Part shown: positions 53,287-62,263 of the stretch, in pieces
How the letters are laid out: each line of letters starts with the position of its first letter
Position numbering within the stretch: position 1 is the stretch's first letter
Source of the DNA: JABCPE02 sp963520375
Lineage (GTDB): Bacteria > Bacteroidota > Bacteroidia > Flavobacteriales > Weeksellaceae
Reading direction: 5' to 3'
Assembly (NCBI GenBank): GCA_963520375.1
Contig: CAUQQF010000007.1
Coordinates: forward strand, 1 to 64,000
Length of the DNA: 64,000 nt
Notes under the pieces: model-generated
Told to the model about the DNA's origin: nothing
Databases searched by the model: none
What the model saw: only the letters and a program-made list of their open reading frames with translations
Made by a program: the position numbers and the translations under genes

Positions 53287-53718
53287 ATGTTTTCCGACGA
53301 ATATTTTATGAAAGCAGCTCTCCAAGAGGCTCGCTATGCCCTTGAAGAAGAGGAGGTTCCGATAGGCTGTGTGATAGTTTGTAATAACAAGATTATCGCC
53401 AGAGGACATAATCTCACCGAACGGCTGAACGACATCACAGCCCACGCCGAAATGCAGAGTATAACCTCGGCGGCTAATTTTCTTGGTGGTAAATACCTGA
53501 AAGACTGCACGATGTATGTGACTCTGGAGCCGTGCGTGATGTGTGCTGGAGCGTTGTTTTGGTCGCAGATTTCCCGCTTGGTTATCGGAGCAAGAGATGA
53601 AAAGCGCGGTTTTCTAAACAAAGGAATAGAACTCCACCCTAAAACCGAAATCATCACGGGCGTTTTAGAGGAAGAATGCTCCCTTTTGGTCAGTGAGTTT
53701 TTCAAGGGAAAACGATGA
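53287..53718 (+). CDS. tadA: tRNA-specific adenosine deaminase
   Basis: 143-residue zinc deaminase converting A34 to inosine in tRNA-Arg(ACG). Zinc and catalytic residues: His53-Ala-Glu55 (HAEMQS) and Pro82-Cys83-Val-Met-Cys86 (PCVMC). The N-terminus (DEYFMKAALQEARYALEEEE) and the C-terminal VLEEECSLLVSEFFKGKR are family-typical. The length is somewhat short, as usual in Bacteroidota. It is divergent from the polytopic membrane protein gene. Confidence 0.94.
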   Translation: MFSDEYFMKAALQEARYALEEEEVPIGCVIVCNNKIIARGHNLTERLNDITAHAEMQSITSAANFLGGKYLKDCTMYVTLEPCVMCAGALFWSQISRLVIGARDEKRGFLNKGIELHPKTEIITGVLEEECSLLVSEFFKGKR

Positions 53719-53753
53719 TTTTGATTTTTAAATACAAATAAAAATAGGTTGTC

Positions 53754-53784
53754 TTGGTTTTGTGTTAAAAATTTGTTAAATTTG
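53754..53784 (+). promoter_or_regulatory. Promoter of the lipocalin-like lipoprotein gene
   Basis: TTG (53754-53756), 20-base spacer, TAAATTTG (53777-53784). The ATG at 53887 is about 100 bases downstream, so the leader is long. Confidence 0.6.
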
Positions 53785-53886
53785 CAAAGGTGTTTTATAC
53801 ATTTGTTGTATGAATCAGGTTAAAAAATAATTGTTCAACCAGTTCCTAAATTTATTATATTATTAGGAGCATAAAATTTAGAATTT

Positions 53887-54312
53887 ATGAAATTTAAAAA
53901 ATTATCTAGAAGAGTGTTTTCTATTGCTGCTCTTGCAATTGTGGGGATGGTAGGAACATCACTTACATCATGCAGTAGAAGTAGTGATAATAATGATCCG
54001 ATCATAACGGCAGTTCCTATAGAGCAGGCTATCATAGGAACATGGAAATTGGTGAAAAGAGAAGGAAAAGTAGGAGGACAATTTGTAGAAAGTCCAGTAA
54101 CAGAATCATACGAAGTTTATGAAGCAAATGGAGTTTATAAGCGTTATAATGATAGAGCTTTAACAAATCTTGTTGGTGGAGGAACTTATAAAATAGAGAA
54201 TGATATTCTTGTACTTGCTTCAAGTTCAAGATATAAGCTTGAAATTAATGGTAATACCATGGTTTATACAAGTAGTGATGGTTCAAAAAGAAATACTTAC
54301 ACAAAACAATAA
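53887..54312 (+). CDS. Lipocalin-like lipoprotein
   Basis: 141 residues: basic start, signal peptide and lipobox ending at Cys29 (SLTSC), then an Asn/Asp linker and a small beta domain starting IIGTWKLVKREGKVGGQFVE with LVGGGTYKIENDILVLASS, the pattern of the lipocalin-like domain common among Bacteroidota lipoproteins. Ligand unknown. It has its own promoter with a long leader and a terminator shared with the converging pabC-like gene. Confidence 0.82.
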   Translation: MKFKKLSRRVFSIAALAIVGMVGTSLTSCSRSSDNNDPIITAVPIEQAIIGTWKLVKREGKVGGQFVESPVTESYEVYEANGVYKRYNDRALTNLVGGGTYKIENDILVLASSSRYKLEINGNTMVYTSSDGSKRNTYTKQ

Positions 54313-54322
54313 AAAAATAACT

Positions 54323-54348
54323 AAGCGGGTATCAATAGGTATCCGCTT
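54323..54348. terminator. Bidirectional terminator
   Basis: An 11-bp stem AAGCGGGTATC / GGTATCCGCTT with two G-U pairs and an AATA loop, between the lipocalin-like gene and the converging pabC-like gene. Confidence 0.8.
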
Positions 54349-54349
54349 T

Positions 54350-54943
54350 TTATTTTAGTTCTTCTATGGAATACACAAAATCTTGGTTGAATTCATTCAT
54401 AGAATTAATGAGCTGAAAATGAGAGAATTCGTTTAGATTTTGCAGTGTGATTTCCGTTTCTTTTATTTTTCCTTGTTTTAGGAGGTTTTGCCGCTGAACG
54501 CCATTGAGCAAGAAACTTTTAGGCGTATACCAAGTTTGGTTTTTTAGGAATAGAAGATTAGAAAAAGAAGTGTCTGTAATCTGTCCATTTTTCACGATGA
54601 TGATTTCCTGTGCTCTGGCTTTTTTCTTCATTTTTTCAAATTCTGTGCGGTCTGCAAATTTGAAATCATATGAAAAATCATTATTCTCTACCAGCTCAAA
54701 AGTTTCTATTTCTGGAAATGCATAAGGGAGCATCTGCGCTTTGAAATTTCCTTCCAAATCATACACGATACGCAGTTTGTAGAGTCCATCTTCATCATGC
54801 TCTAAGTCCTTGAAAATCTTTTCTAAATCTATACTGCATTCTTTTCCGAAATGTGCAAAAGTCTCGTGAACCCTCTGCTGATGAAGGTCTAATAAGAATG
54901 CTTTTTGGTCTTCTACTTTTATGCTTTCAATAAATTGGGACAT
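54350..54943 (-). CDS. pabC: Class IV aminotransferase, 4-amino-4-deoxychorismate lyase-like
   Basis: 197-residue fold-type IV PLP enzyme, shorter than E. coli PabC (about 270). Likely Schiff-base Lys in YKLRIVYDL (about 95), and the phosphate-binding/turn motif QITDTSFSNLLFLKNQTWYTP (about 135-155). Being coupled (17-base overlap) to pabB, it most likely releases pyruvate from aminodeoxychorismate to give p-aminobenzoate for folate. The symbol is assigned by context more than by sequence. Confidence 0.8.
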   Translation of the reverse strand: MSQFIESIKVEDQKAFLLDLHQQRVHETFAHFGKECSIDLEKIFKDLEHDEDGLYKLRIVYDLEGNFKAQMLPYAFPEIETFELVENNDFSYDFKFADRTEFEKMKKKARAQEIIIVKNGQITDTSFSNLLFLKNQTWYTPKSFLLNGVQRQNLLKQGKIKETEITLQNLNEFSHFQLINSMNEFNQDFVYSIEELK

Positions 54944-55901
54944 ATATTTTATTTTTCATTTCTTGATATTCATCCTCCAGCTGGCTCATATGGGTGATTC
55001 CGCCGCCGCTTTTGAAGTAGAATTTTTCGTTTTCTTTTTCTATAAAACGAATCATCACACAGCTGTCTAGATTTCTGCCATCGAACCAACCACAAACGCC
55101 CGTATAAAAGCCTCTTTGGTAGTTTTCTGCCTCTAAAACAATCTCCAAAGTCTTCATTTTCGGAGCGCCCAGAATAGACCCTGCGGGAAGTAGTTTTTGG
55201 AGAATGTCGCCTATATTTTGCTGAAATTCAGGTTTTAGCTCTCCTGAAATTTTGGAACTCATGGCGTATAAATCCCTTTGGCGGGTTTTGATGAAATCTA
55301 TCCTTTGGAACTCTTCCAGTTGGACATTATCCGCTACCATGCTCAGGTCGTTTCGTAATAAATCCACTACGGTATAATGCTCGGCAAGTTCTTTTTTGTC
55401 TTCTTTTAGGACATTGACAGCGTTCTCCACCGAGGCATCAATGGTGCCTTTCATTGGGTAGGTGAAGATTTTATTTTCTTTGATTTCTACGAAAGTCTCT
55501 GGCGAAAAAAATACAAATTGGTCATCGTAATAGACTTTGTATTTCGCATCAGAAATTTTGTAAATTTCCTTTAAAGAAAGATTGGTTTTTATCTCCGTCT
55601 GGCAAGTGTAGTTGGCAAGGTAGGAATTTCCACCTTTCAGGTTTTTTTGAACAATTTCAAAGCCTTTTTGGTAATCTTCCCTGCTCTGTGGGAAATTTTC
55701 CCAGAAAATATTTTTTTCTGAATTTTGAATTGGTTTTTCAAATTTGAAGTCAGGAAATTTGATGAAAATATCTGCTTTTTCCAAATCTTTTTCTTCGAGA
55801 ATGATGATATTCTGAGCCAAAAAATCAATCATAAAAAAGAAAGGAATTTTATTCGCAGAGAGGAAGTTCATTCTCTCAAAAGAGCCTTGAAAATTTTTCA
55901 T
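54927..55901 (-). CDS. pabB: Aminodeoxychorismate synthase component I
   Basis: 324-residue chorismate-utilising enzyme lacking the N-terminal domain of longer PabB/TrpE proteins. Conserved core: RQRDLYAMSSKISGEL, LPAGSILGAPKMKTLEIV, YTGVCGWFDG and KSGGGITHMSQLEDEYQEM with the catalytic Glu/metal ligands. It makes 4-amino-4-deoxychorismate from chorismate and ammonia (from a PabA partner elsewhere). First gene of the pair with the pabC-like gene. The reverse strand has TATTTTTG (55913-55906) next to the start. Confidence 0.93.
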   Translation of the reverse strand: MKNFQGSFERMNFLSANKIPFFFMIDFLAQNIIILEEKDLEKADIFIKFPDFKFEKPIQNSEKNIFWENFPQSREDYQKGFEIVQKNLKGGNSYLANYTCQTEIKTNLSLKEIYKISDAKYKVYYDDQFVFFSPETFVEIKENKIFTYPMKGTIDASVENAVNVLKEDKKELAEHYTVVDLLRNDLSMVADNVQLEEFQRIDFIKTRQRDLYAMSSKISGELKPEFQQNIGDILQKLLPAGSILGAPKMKTLEIVLEAENYQRGFYTGVCGWFDGRNLDSCVMIRFIEKENEKFYFKSGGGITHMSQLEDEYQEMKNKIYVPIY

Positions 55902-56027
55902 AGTGCAAAAATAAAACTAAAACTTTATTTTTGCATAAATAAAAGTATTAAAGTGATTTTTTAAACAAAATTCAGTGTTTTAATGCAAAAATATTTTTAC
56001 AGAAGAAATAAACAATAATTTATAAAT

Positions 56028-57884
56028 ATGAAAAAAATAATTTTACTAATCGGCTTTTGCTTTTCATTCATGCTGTCTGCTCAGAAAGGAGCTTATTATC
56101 AGCAATATGTGAAGTACAAAATGAACATCGATGTAGATGCGTCTAACTATTCTTACCACGGAAAACAGAGCATAGAATACACGAACAACTCGCCTGATGA
56201 GTTGAAAGTAGTGTATTTTCACTTGTACTGGAATGCCTTTAAACCTAATTCTATGATGGACCAAAGAGTGACCAACCAAGGGCTGAATGCAGACGGGCGT
56301 CTGATGACCAAAGTAAATGGGAAACCAGTCTCTCGTTTGGCTTCTATTCCTGCTAATGAAGAGGGAAGCCAGAAAATAAACTGGATAAAACAAAAAGATA
56401 AAGAACTAAAATTCGAAGTTCAGGAAACGATAATGAAAGTTTATCTGAATGAGCCGCTGAAACCAAATTCCACTACGACTTTCACAATGGACTGGGATGC
56501 AGTGATTCCACACCAAATCCGAAGAGCAGGGCGAAACAACCGAGAAGGCGTGGAAATGTCCATGTCCCAGTGGTATCCTAAAATCGCAGAATACGACTAT
56601 GACGGCTGGGCGACTTTTGACTATGTAGGAAGGGAGTTTCATGCGCCGTTTGGAGATTTTGATGTGACAATCAATATTGACAAAGACTATGTCATCGGAG
56701 CAGGAGGAACACTCCAAAACCCTAATGAAGTGAAAGGATATGTCCAAAATCCTACGATCAAAGAAGATAGAAACGGAAAGGCAACTTGGAGATGGAAAGC
56801 CAAAAATATTTTGGATTTCGCTTGGGCGGCAGACCCAGATTTTTCGGTGGAAGAGATGACCGTAATCGATGGACCTAAACTATATTTCGTTTATCAAAAA
56901 TCAGAAAAAACAAAATATTGGGGAGAAGCAAAACCTTTGGCAGTTAAATTTTTCCAAATCATGAATGCTACTTTTGGAAGGTATGCTTATCCAAGCTACA
57001 GCTTTATCCAAGGGGGAGACGGCGGTATGGAATACGGAATGTGTACACTGATGCTGGGCGAGGCGAAAGACTTGGAAGGTCTTGTGAGTCTGATGGTGCA
57101 TGAGGGGGCGCATTCTTGGTATCAGCAGATGCTGGCGACTAATGAGAGCGTGGCTCCTTGGCTGGATGAAGGTTTTACAACTTATGCACAGGATTTTGTT
57201 CTTTACCGATTGTTCCCGCCAGTTCAGCCGCAGCCTAATCCTTTCACGGATGCTATCCAGAGCTATGTGGCATTCACAAAAAGAAAAATAGAAGAACCAG
57301 CGGTTTGGCTTGCTGACCACCATGACCACGGTTCGGCTTATAGCGTGGCATCTTATACCAAAGGTCAGTTGTTTTTAGTAGAGCTGGGCTATATCGTAGG
57401 GGAAGAGAATTTGTCTAAAATCATGAGAAAATACTATGATGAATGGTCTATGAAACACCCTACTGGGCGTGATTTTATGTATATAGCACAGAAAGTTTCG
57501 GGAATGGATCTGAAATGGTTTTATCATTACTGGATAAATACTACTAAAACCATAGACTACGCGATAAAAGATGTAAAATATGGCGATGGATTTACGACCG
57601 TTACCCTTGTTAATAAAGGGACAATCCCAATGCCAATAGACTTCTCTGTATTGACAAAAGACAACAAAATAGTGAACTATCACATTCCGCTCAATATGAT
57701 GAGAGAGCCGAAAAAATCTGATTTCTTTGGGAATTTTACTACTCTTGGTTATTGGAACTGGACGGCGAATCATTACACCTTTACGATACCTTTTGGGAAG
57801 GAAAAACTTCAGGCTATGGGAATAGATTTTACCCAAAGATTAGCCGATGTGCATCCAGAGGACAACTTCTTGGAAGTGAAATAA
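56028..57884 (+). CDS. M1-family zinc metallopeptidase, exported
   Basis: 618-residue gluzincin aminopeptidase-like enzyme with a signal peptide (MKKIILLIGFCFSFMLSAQ). An N-terminal beta-sandwich (about 25-230) precedes the catalytic domain: the GGMEYG exopeptidase motif (in GDGGMEYGMCTL), zinc motif HEGAH and the downstream Glu in WLDEGFTTY. The C-terminal part is a short helical/beta segment. It probably trims peptides in the periplasm or outside. Its stop is 24 bases from coaX. Confidence 0.94.
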   Translation: MKKIILLIGFCFSFMLSAQKGAYYQQYVKYKMNIDVDASNYSYHGKQSIEYTNNSPDELKVVYFHLYWNAFKPNSMMDQRVTNQGLNADGRLMTKVNGKPVSRLASIPANEEGSQKINWIKQKDKELKFEVQETIMKVYLNEPLKPNSTTTFTMDWDAVIPHQIRRAGRNNREGVEMSMSQWYPKIAEYDYDGWATFDYVGREFHAPFGDFDVTINIDKDYVIGAGGTLQNPNEVKGYVQNPTIKEDRNGKATWRWKAKNILDFAWAADPDFSVEEMTVIDGPKLYFVYQKSEKTKYWGEAKPLAVKFFQIMNATFGRYAYPSYSFIQGGDGGMEYGMCTLMLGEAKDLEGLVSLMVHEGAHSWYQQMLATNESVAPWLDEGFTTYAQDFVLYRLFPPVQPQPNPFTDAIQSYVAFTKRKIEEPAVWLADHHDHGSAYSVASYTKGQLFLVELGYIVGEENLSKIMRKYYDEWSMKHPTGRDFMYIAQKVSGMDLKWFYHYWINTTKTIDYAIKDVKYGDGFTTVTLVNKGTIPMPIDFSVLTKDNKIVNYHIPLNMMREPKKSDFFGNFTTLGYWNWTANHYTFTIPFGKEKLQAMGIDFTQRLADVHPEDNFLEVK

Positions 57885-57908
57885 ATAATCTTTCAAAAAT
57901 ACACGAAA

Positions 57909-58673
57909 ATGAGCAAAACTTTAGTAGTCAATATAGGAAACACGAATATCCGTTTTGGGATATTTAGCGGTGATGAATGCCAGACATCATGGGTTATCAA
58001 TACCAAGCCTTACCGCACGAAAGATGAATTTTATTCGCAGTTTCTTTTGTTTTATCAGACTTATCAGGTCAAAGTAGATGAGTTTCAGAAAATCATCATT
58101 GGTTCTGTGGTGCCGCAGCTTACAACGGTGATTAGCAGAGCTTTGAAGAAAATACATGGTCTGGAACCTGTTTTGGTAAATAGAAGTACGCCCTCTGGAG
58201 TCAGCCATAAATCCAGCCAAATGGGAACTGATATTTATGCCAATTTGGTGGCGGCGCATTATCTTTATCCCAAAGACAAAAAGAAAATTATCATAGATTT
58301 TGGAACAGCCCTTACGGTGAGCTGCGTGGATGAAAATGGTGAAACTCAGGGTGTTATCATTGCGCCTGGGATTATCACTTCGCTGAATAGTCTAGTTCAG
58401 CAGACTGCCCAGCTCCCGGAGATAGAGCTGGCTCCTCCGAAAACTGTCTTGGGGCAGGATACGGTTTCCTGTATGGTCAGCGGTATGGTCTACGGCTATC
58501 TTGGAATGGTGGAAGGTTTCATAGAAAGGGTGAATAATGAAGTGAAGGATAAATGTTTCGTAATCGCGACAGGCGGAGTTTCCCACATCTATAAACCACT
58601 GACAGACAAAATAGATGTCGGCGACCATCTCCACACGCTGAAAGGGCTTTATTTCTTGGGGAAGGAGGGGTAG
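57909..58673 (+). CDS. coaX: Type III pantothenate kinase, divergent
   Basis: 254-residue CoaX, phosphorylating pantothenate in coenzyme A synthesis. The ASKHA folds are recognisable: N-terminal VVNIGNTNIRFGIF, middle MGTDIYANLVAAHYL, IIIDFGTALTVSCVD and ATGGVSHIYKPL. Two normally conserved positions differ: the Asp of the N-terminal phosphate motif (usually DxGNT) is Asn8, and the Arg of the usual GADR motif is Ile. The second Asp (DFGTA) is retained. The C-terminus (DHLHTLKGLYFLGKEG) is repeated in degraded form at 59378-59449, so the present 3' end may be a replacement. Confidence 0.92.
   Translation: MSKTLVVNIGNTNIRFGIFSGDECQTSWVINTKPYRTKDEFYSQFLLFYQTYQVKVDEFQKIIIGSVVPQLTTVISRALKKIHGLEPVLVNRSTPSGVSHKSSQMGTDIYANLVAAHYLYPKDKKKIIIDFGTALTVSCVDENGETQGVIIAPGIITSLNSLVQQTAQLPEIELAPPKTVLGQDTVSCMVSGMVYGYLGMVEGFIERVNNEVKDKCFVIATGGVSHIYKPLTDKIDVGDHLHTLKGLYFLGKEG
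58620..58662 (+). repeat. Direct repeat, left copy (coaX 3' end)
   Basis: 43 bases inside the coaX coding end; the matching right copy is 59378-59420, in the same orientation, 758 bases downstream. The unit between them holds the hypothetical lipoprotein gene. Confidence 0.85.
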
Positions 58674-58697
58674 CTGGTTTCTAAAAAGTATGAAATA

Positions 58698-59378
58698 GTG
58701 AAATATTTATCAATTATCATTTTGTCTTTCGGTCTATTACTAAGTTGTAAAAAGCCGAAAGACAGAGTGGAAAAGAGGGAAGATGAAAATTCGAAATTAA
58801 CAGTAAAAGAACATTTTGCTGTTGCGACCAATGTTTCTTCATGGAAGAATTATAAAGAAAAAAGGGTTGATGATTCTACGAAATTCGTTTCAGGAGATTT
58901 TAATAATTACTATATCACAGGATTTTTAGATAGTAAGGGGAAGAAAAAAGATTGGTGGAATATTACAGACAAAAACAATGATAAAAGCGTAAAATTACTT
59001 TATGAAATCATTGGAAATAATGAGGAAATAAGTCAGTATATTTATTACAATTCAAAAGAAATAGATAAAACAAAAAGTAAGTTTTATGAAAAGAAGAAAA
59101 TAGGAAGTGATACTTATAGAATGATTTTTTACACACCTATCGGTTTTACGAAAATAAATCAACAAGGAGATTTCGGCTATTACTTAAATTGTGATAATGA
59201 AAAGAAGGGAATAATAAATGTAAAATGCGATATGGAAAAAGGATATTACTATACCGATATTAAAAATATTGAAAAATGCAGTAAAATAAATATTATAGGT
59301 GCGTTTTTTGAATTATACCAAGATGGAGATGGGAATTTTGTAGAAAACACGATTTATGTCAAAGAAAGCCTAAAATAG
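58698..59378 (+). CDS. Hypothetical lipoprotein (GTG start)
   Basis: 226 residues with a lipoprotein signal (ending LLLSC, Cys17) and a very Lys-rich mature region with no domain I recognise; it contains SGDFNNYYITGFLDSKGKKK and YEIIGNNEEISQYIYYN. The start must be GTG at 58698, because no ATG precedes the signal peptide in frame. It is more AT-rich than coaX and is bracketed by two copies of the coaX 3' end (58620-58662 and 59378-59420), suggesting it arrived by insertion or segmental duplication. Similar lipoproteins are often immunity or stress proteins, but no function can be assigned. Confidence 0.7.
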   Translation: MKYLSIIILSFGLLLSCKKPKDRVEKREDENSKLTVKEHFAVATNVSSWKNYKEKRVDDSTKFVSGDFNNYYITGFLDSKGKKKDWWNITDKNNDKSVKLLYEIIGNNEEISQYIYYNSKEIDKTKSKFYEKKKIGSDTYRMIFYTPIGFTKINQQGDFGYYLNCDNEKKGIINVKCDMEKGYYYTDIKNIEKCSKINIIGAFFELYQDGDGNFVENTIYVKESLK

Positions 59379-59449
59379 GCGACTATCTCCACATGCTGAA
59401 AGAGCTTTATTTCTTGGGAGAATATTTGAATAAATTGAACAAAGAATAA
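59378..59449 (+). pseudogene. Duplicated coaX 3'-end remnant
   Basis: The stretch reads GDYLHMLKELYFLGEYLN then KLNKE and stop in frame, paralleling the real coaX C-terminus GDHLHTLKGLYFLGKEG at 58620-58673. The first 43 bases match coaX with about four changes. It starts at the last base of the lipoprotein stop codon. It is either the original coaX tail cut off by an insertion or a tandem duplication relic. Confidence 0.8.
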
Positions 59450-59456
59450 CAGGAAA

Positions 59457-59693
59457 ATGAACAGTAAATTATTAAAAATATTACTAAATATAATAGTAGT
59501 TATTCTCTGTGTTTGGTTCTTATATTTTATCAGTGTATTTTCTATATTTACTTTTTTAGGAAGGCGCATAGGAGATAATGTAGATAGTCAATATATTATT
59601 GTAGCAATCATTATTATTGCGCTATGTATTTTACTGTTGGGAATAATTGTAAAGTGTATTTTGATGATTATGAAAATCTTAAAATCTCAATGA
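59457..59693 (+). CDS. Small two-helix membrane protein, hypothetical
   Basis: 78 residues, ATG start, two long hydrophobic helices (about 5-33 and 46-71) separated by GRRIGDNVDSQ, with a basic C-terminus. No family recognised. It begins 7 bases after the coaX-tail remnant and ends about 70 bases before a hairpin, so it may belong to the same accessory insertion as the lipoprotein gene. Confidence 0.6.
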   Translation: MNSKLLKILLNIIVVILCVWFLYFISVFSIFTFLGRRIGDNVDSQYIIVAIIIIALCILLLGIIVKCILMIMKILKSQ

Positions 59694-59762
59694 AAAAATA
59701 TTCTAAATATAACCAGTAAATCTAATCAATCCTCCAAAACCCAGAATAAATACAAAAATACT

Positions 59763-59790
59763 AAATCCTCAAAGTGAAATTTGAGGATTT
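59763..59790 (+). terminator. Terminator before mnmA
   Basis: A perfect 11-bp stem AAATCCTCAAA / TTTGAGGATTT with a GTGAAA loop and a long T-run. The stretch 59694-59938 otherwise holds only a TAAATTTG element (59812-59819), a candidate mnmA promoter. Confidence 0.88.
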
Positions 59791-59938
59791 TTTTTATCAG
59801 ATAAAATCATTTAAATTTGCCTCCAAAAATGACAAATACAGATGTTTTTTCTTGGTATTTGTTGTGTTTTAGATGGTTTAACAAAAACGATACCCTATCG
59901 TATTTCCTCGTTTTTCAGAGGTTTAGGGATTTTAGCAT

Positions 59939-61126
59939 ATGAGAATAGTTGTAGGACTTTCAGGAGGCGTGGACAGCAGTGTTGCCGCCTACCTGTTGAA
60001 ACAACAAGGGCACGAGGTCATCGGGCTTTTCATGAGAAACTGGAATGATGCTTCGGTGACTTTGGAGGACGAATGCCCATGGGTAGAGGATAGTAATGAT
60101 GCCCTTCTGGTGGCGCAAAAGCTGGGTATTCCTTTTCAGGTGATAGACATGAGCGAACTTTACAAAGAAAGAATCGTAGATTACATGTTCTCCGAATATG
60201 AAAAAGGAAGAACGCCCAATCCAGATATTCTCTGTAATAGAGAAGTGAAATTCGATGTTTTTCTTCAGACTGCTTTGTCTTTGGGGGCTGACAAGGTGGC
60301 CACGGGGCATTACGCCAGAGTTTCCTCTTTCGTGGATGAGAGAGGGGAGGAAATCTATCAGCTTCTCGCAGGAAAGGATAATAATAAAGACCAAAGCTAT
60401 TTTTTGTGTCAATTAAATCAAAATCAATTATCAAAAGCCCTATTCCCAATAGGAGAACTGACCAAACCCGAAGTGAGAGAAATAGCAAGAGAAATAGGGC
60501 TGGTAACTGCTGATAAAAAGGACTCTCAGGGGCTTTGTTTCATCGGAAAGGTGAGCCTGCCGACATTTCTGCAGCAGCAGCTAATTCCGAAAGAAGGTGA
60601 AATCGTGGAGATTTTCAGCGATTACAAAGAGTTTCATAAAGGAATGCTTCTTTTTGAAACTAAACTTGATGAATTAGAATATCTTTCAAAGAAAATAAAA
60701 TACCAAAAAGAAGACGGAAAAGTCATTGGAAAACATCAAGGCGCGCAGTTTTTTACCATAGGACAGAGCAAAGGCCTAGGAATAGGCGGACATAAGGAAT
60801 CCTGCTTCATCATCGACCGCGATATGGAGAATAATATTCTTTTCGTGGGCGAGGGCAAAAATTTCCCTGGGCTTTACCGAAAAGCATTGAAAATCAATAA
60901 TGATGAGGTGCATTGGGTTCGTGAAGATTTGAGGCTGAAAAACGGAGAATCCATGAATGTAAAAGCAAGGATAAGATACCGCCAGCTTTTGGAAGATGCG
61001 GTTCTTTATCAGTACAAAGACGGATTTTTCATAGAGTTTGAAAATCCGCAGTCTGCCATTGCAGAAGGGCAGTTCGCGGCTTGGTATCAGGGCGAAGAGC
61101 TGCTGGGAAGCGGCGTAATTTCATAA
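59939..61126 (+). CDS. mnmA: tRNA-specific 2-thiouridylase
   Basis: 395-residue MnmA, which thiolates U34 of tRNA-Glu, -Gln and -Lys. The PP-loop is at the start (GLSGGVDSSVAA, 6-17); NPDILCNREVKF provides the first catalytic Cys (about 102) and DSQGLCFIGKV the second (about 199). The C-terminal beta domains end in QSAIAEGQFAAWYQGEELLGSG. Full length. dprA begins immediately after its stop codon, so both are surely co-transcribed. Confidence 0.96.
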   Translation: MRIVVGLSGGVDSSVAAYLLKQQGHEVIGLFMRNWNDASVTLEDECPWVEDSNDALLVAQKLGIPFQVIDMSELYKERIVDYMFSEYEKGRTPNPDILCNREVKFDVFLQTALSLGADKVATGHYARVSSFVDERGEEIYQLLAGKDNNKDQSYFLCQLNQNQLSKALFPIGELTKPEVREIAREIGLVTADKKDSQGLCFIGKVSLPTFLQQQLIPKEGEIVEIFSDYKEFHKGMLLFETKLDELEYLSKKIKYQKEDGKVIGKHQGAQFFTIGQSKGLGIGGHKESCFIIDRDMENNILFVGEGKNFPGLYRKALKINNDEVHWVREDLRLKNGESMNVKARIRYRQLLEDAVLYQYKDGFFIEFENPQSAIAEGQFAAWYQGEELLGSGVIS

Positions 61127-62242
61127 ATGAAAATAGTGGCAGATTCAGAAGAAATATTGTATTCTATTGCGCTAAGGGTGTGTCCTTTGGTGGGCGATGT
61201 CAATTTCATGAAACTGGTCTCCGTAACGGGCTCAGCCAAAGAAACATGGAGGCTTTCCAAGTCTGTTTTGCAGGAAATCTCTGGTATCGGAATACAGATT
61301 TCAAAGGGAATCGGCGATGATACTTTTCTGAAATTTGCGGAAAAAGAACTGCTTTTTTGCGAAAAAAATAACATTAAAGTCAGACTGAGGCATCAGAACC
61401 AGCTTCCGATGCTGTTGTCAGAGTGTCCAGATGCTCCTGCTGTGCTTTATCAAAAGGGAGATTTTAATGAAAATTTAAAACTGATAAGTATAGTCGGAAC
61501 TCGTAAAATGACCGCTTACGGAAAGAAATTTATAGAAGAGCTTTCCGAGGTTTTAAGAGATAAAAATGTGCTGATAGTGAGTGGTTTAGCTTTGGGGACA
61601 GATGGATATGCCCACCAGCAGGCTCTTAATCATAATATTCCTACGGTGGGAGTTTTGGCTCATGGTCTGCATATGATTTACCCAGCGGTTCATGAGAAAA
61701 TGTCAAAAGATATTTTGGAAAACGGAGGAGCGCTGTTGTCAGAATTTAATTCCAGCGAAAAGCCAGACCGAGAACATTTTTTGCAGAGAAATAGGATAGT
61801 AGCAGGGATTTCCCAATTTACCATCGTCGTAGAAACTGCTTTTGGGGGCGGTTCTATGAGTACGGTGAGCTACGCCAATCAGTATAACAGAGAGGTTTTG
61901 GCACTACCAGGGCGTTTTGGAGATAAATACAGTCAGGGATGTAATATGATAATTGCCCAAAATAAGGCAAAAATTTTGGCTTCGTTCCAAGATGTTTTGG
62001 ATGAGCTGGGCGATAATTATCCATCTGTGAAACAGCCACAGCTATTTGAACCAAAAGAAATAGAGGTGGAAGAAAGGCTAAAACCTGCCTATCAGCTCAT
62101 TGCAGAAAATTCTCCTATTTCGCTAGATGACCTCAGTCTAAAACTAGAAATGCCGCCTTTCAAACTGCTGCCTATTTTATTGGATTTAGAATTATTAGGC
62201 TACATCAAAGCCCTTTCTGGGAAGCAGTATGCTGTGGTTTAG
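61127..62242 (+). CDS. dprA: DNA-processing protein DprA (Smf)
   Basis: 371-residue DprA, which loads RecA onto incoming single-stranded DNA during natural transformation. A SAM-like N-terminal region (HhH, about 35-75) precedes the Rossmann-like core with ISIVGTRKMTAYGKKFIEEL and IVSGLALGTDGYAHQQAL, FLQRNRIVAGISQFTIVVET and GGSMSTVSYANQYNREVLALPG; a winged-helix DML1-like domain (about 305-371) ends the protein. It starts directly after the mnmA stop. Competence in this strain is not proven by this gene alone. Confidence 0.95.
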   Translation: MKIVADSEEILYSIALRVCPLVGDVNFMKLVSVTGSAKETWRLSKSVLQEISGIGIQISKGIGDDTFLKFAEKELLFCEKNNIKVRLRHQNQLPMLLSECPDAPAVLYQKGDFNENLKLISIVGTRKMTAYGKKFIEELSEVLRDKNVLIVSGLALGTDGYAHQQALNHNIPTVGVLAHGLHMIYPAVHEKMSKDILENGGALLSEFNSSEKPDREHFLQRNRIVAGISQFTIVVETAFGGGSMSTVSYANQYNREVLALPGRFGDKYSQGCNMIIAQNKAKILASFQDVLDELGDNYPSVKQPQLFEPKEIEVEERLKPAYQLIAENSPISLDDLSLKLEMPPFKLLPILLDLELLGYIKALSGKQYAVV

Positions 62243-62263
62243 AATAAAAATAATACAAGATAC

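Noticed and set aside
59842..60048. 68-codon plus-strand ORF overlapping mnmA
   Set aside because: Its second half is an out-of-frame reading of the mnmA 5' end and no family or signal is visible.
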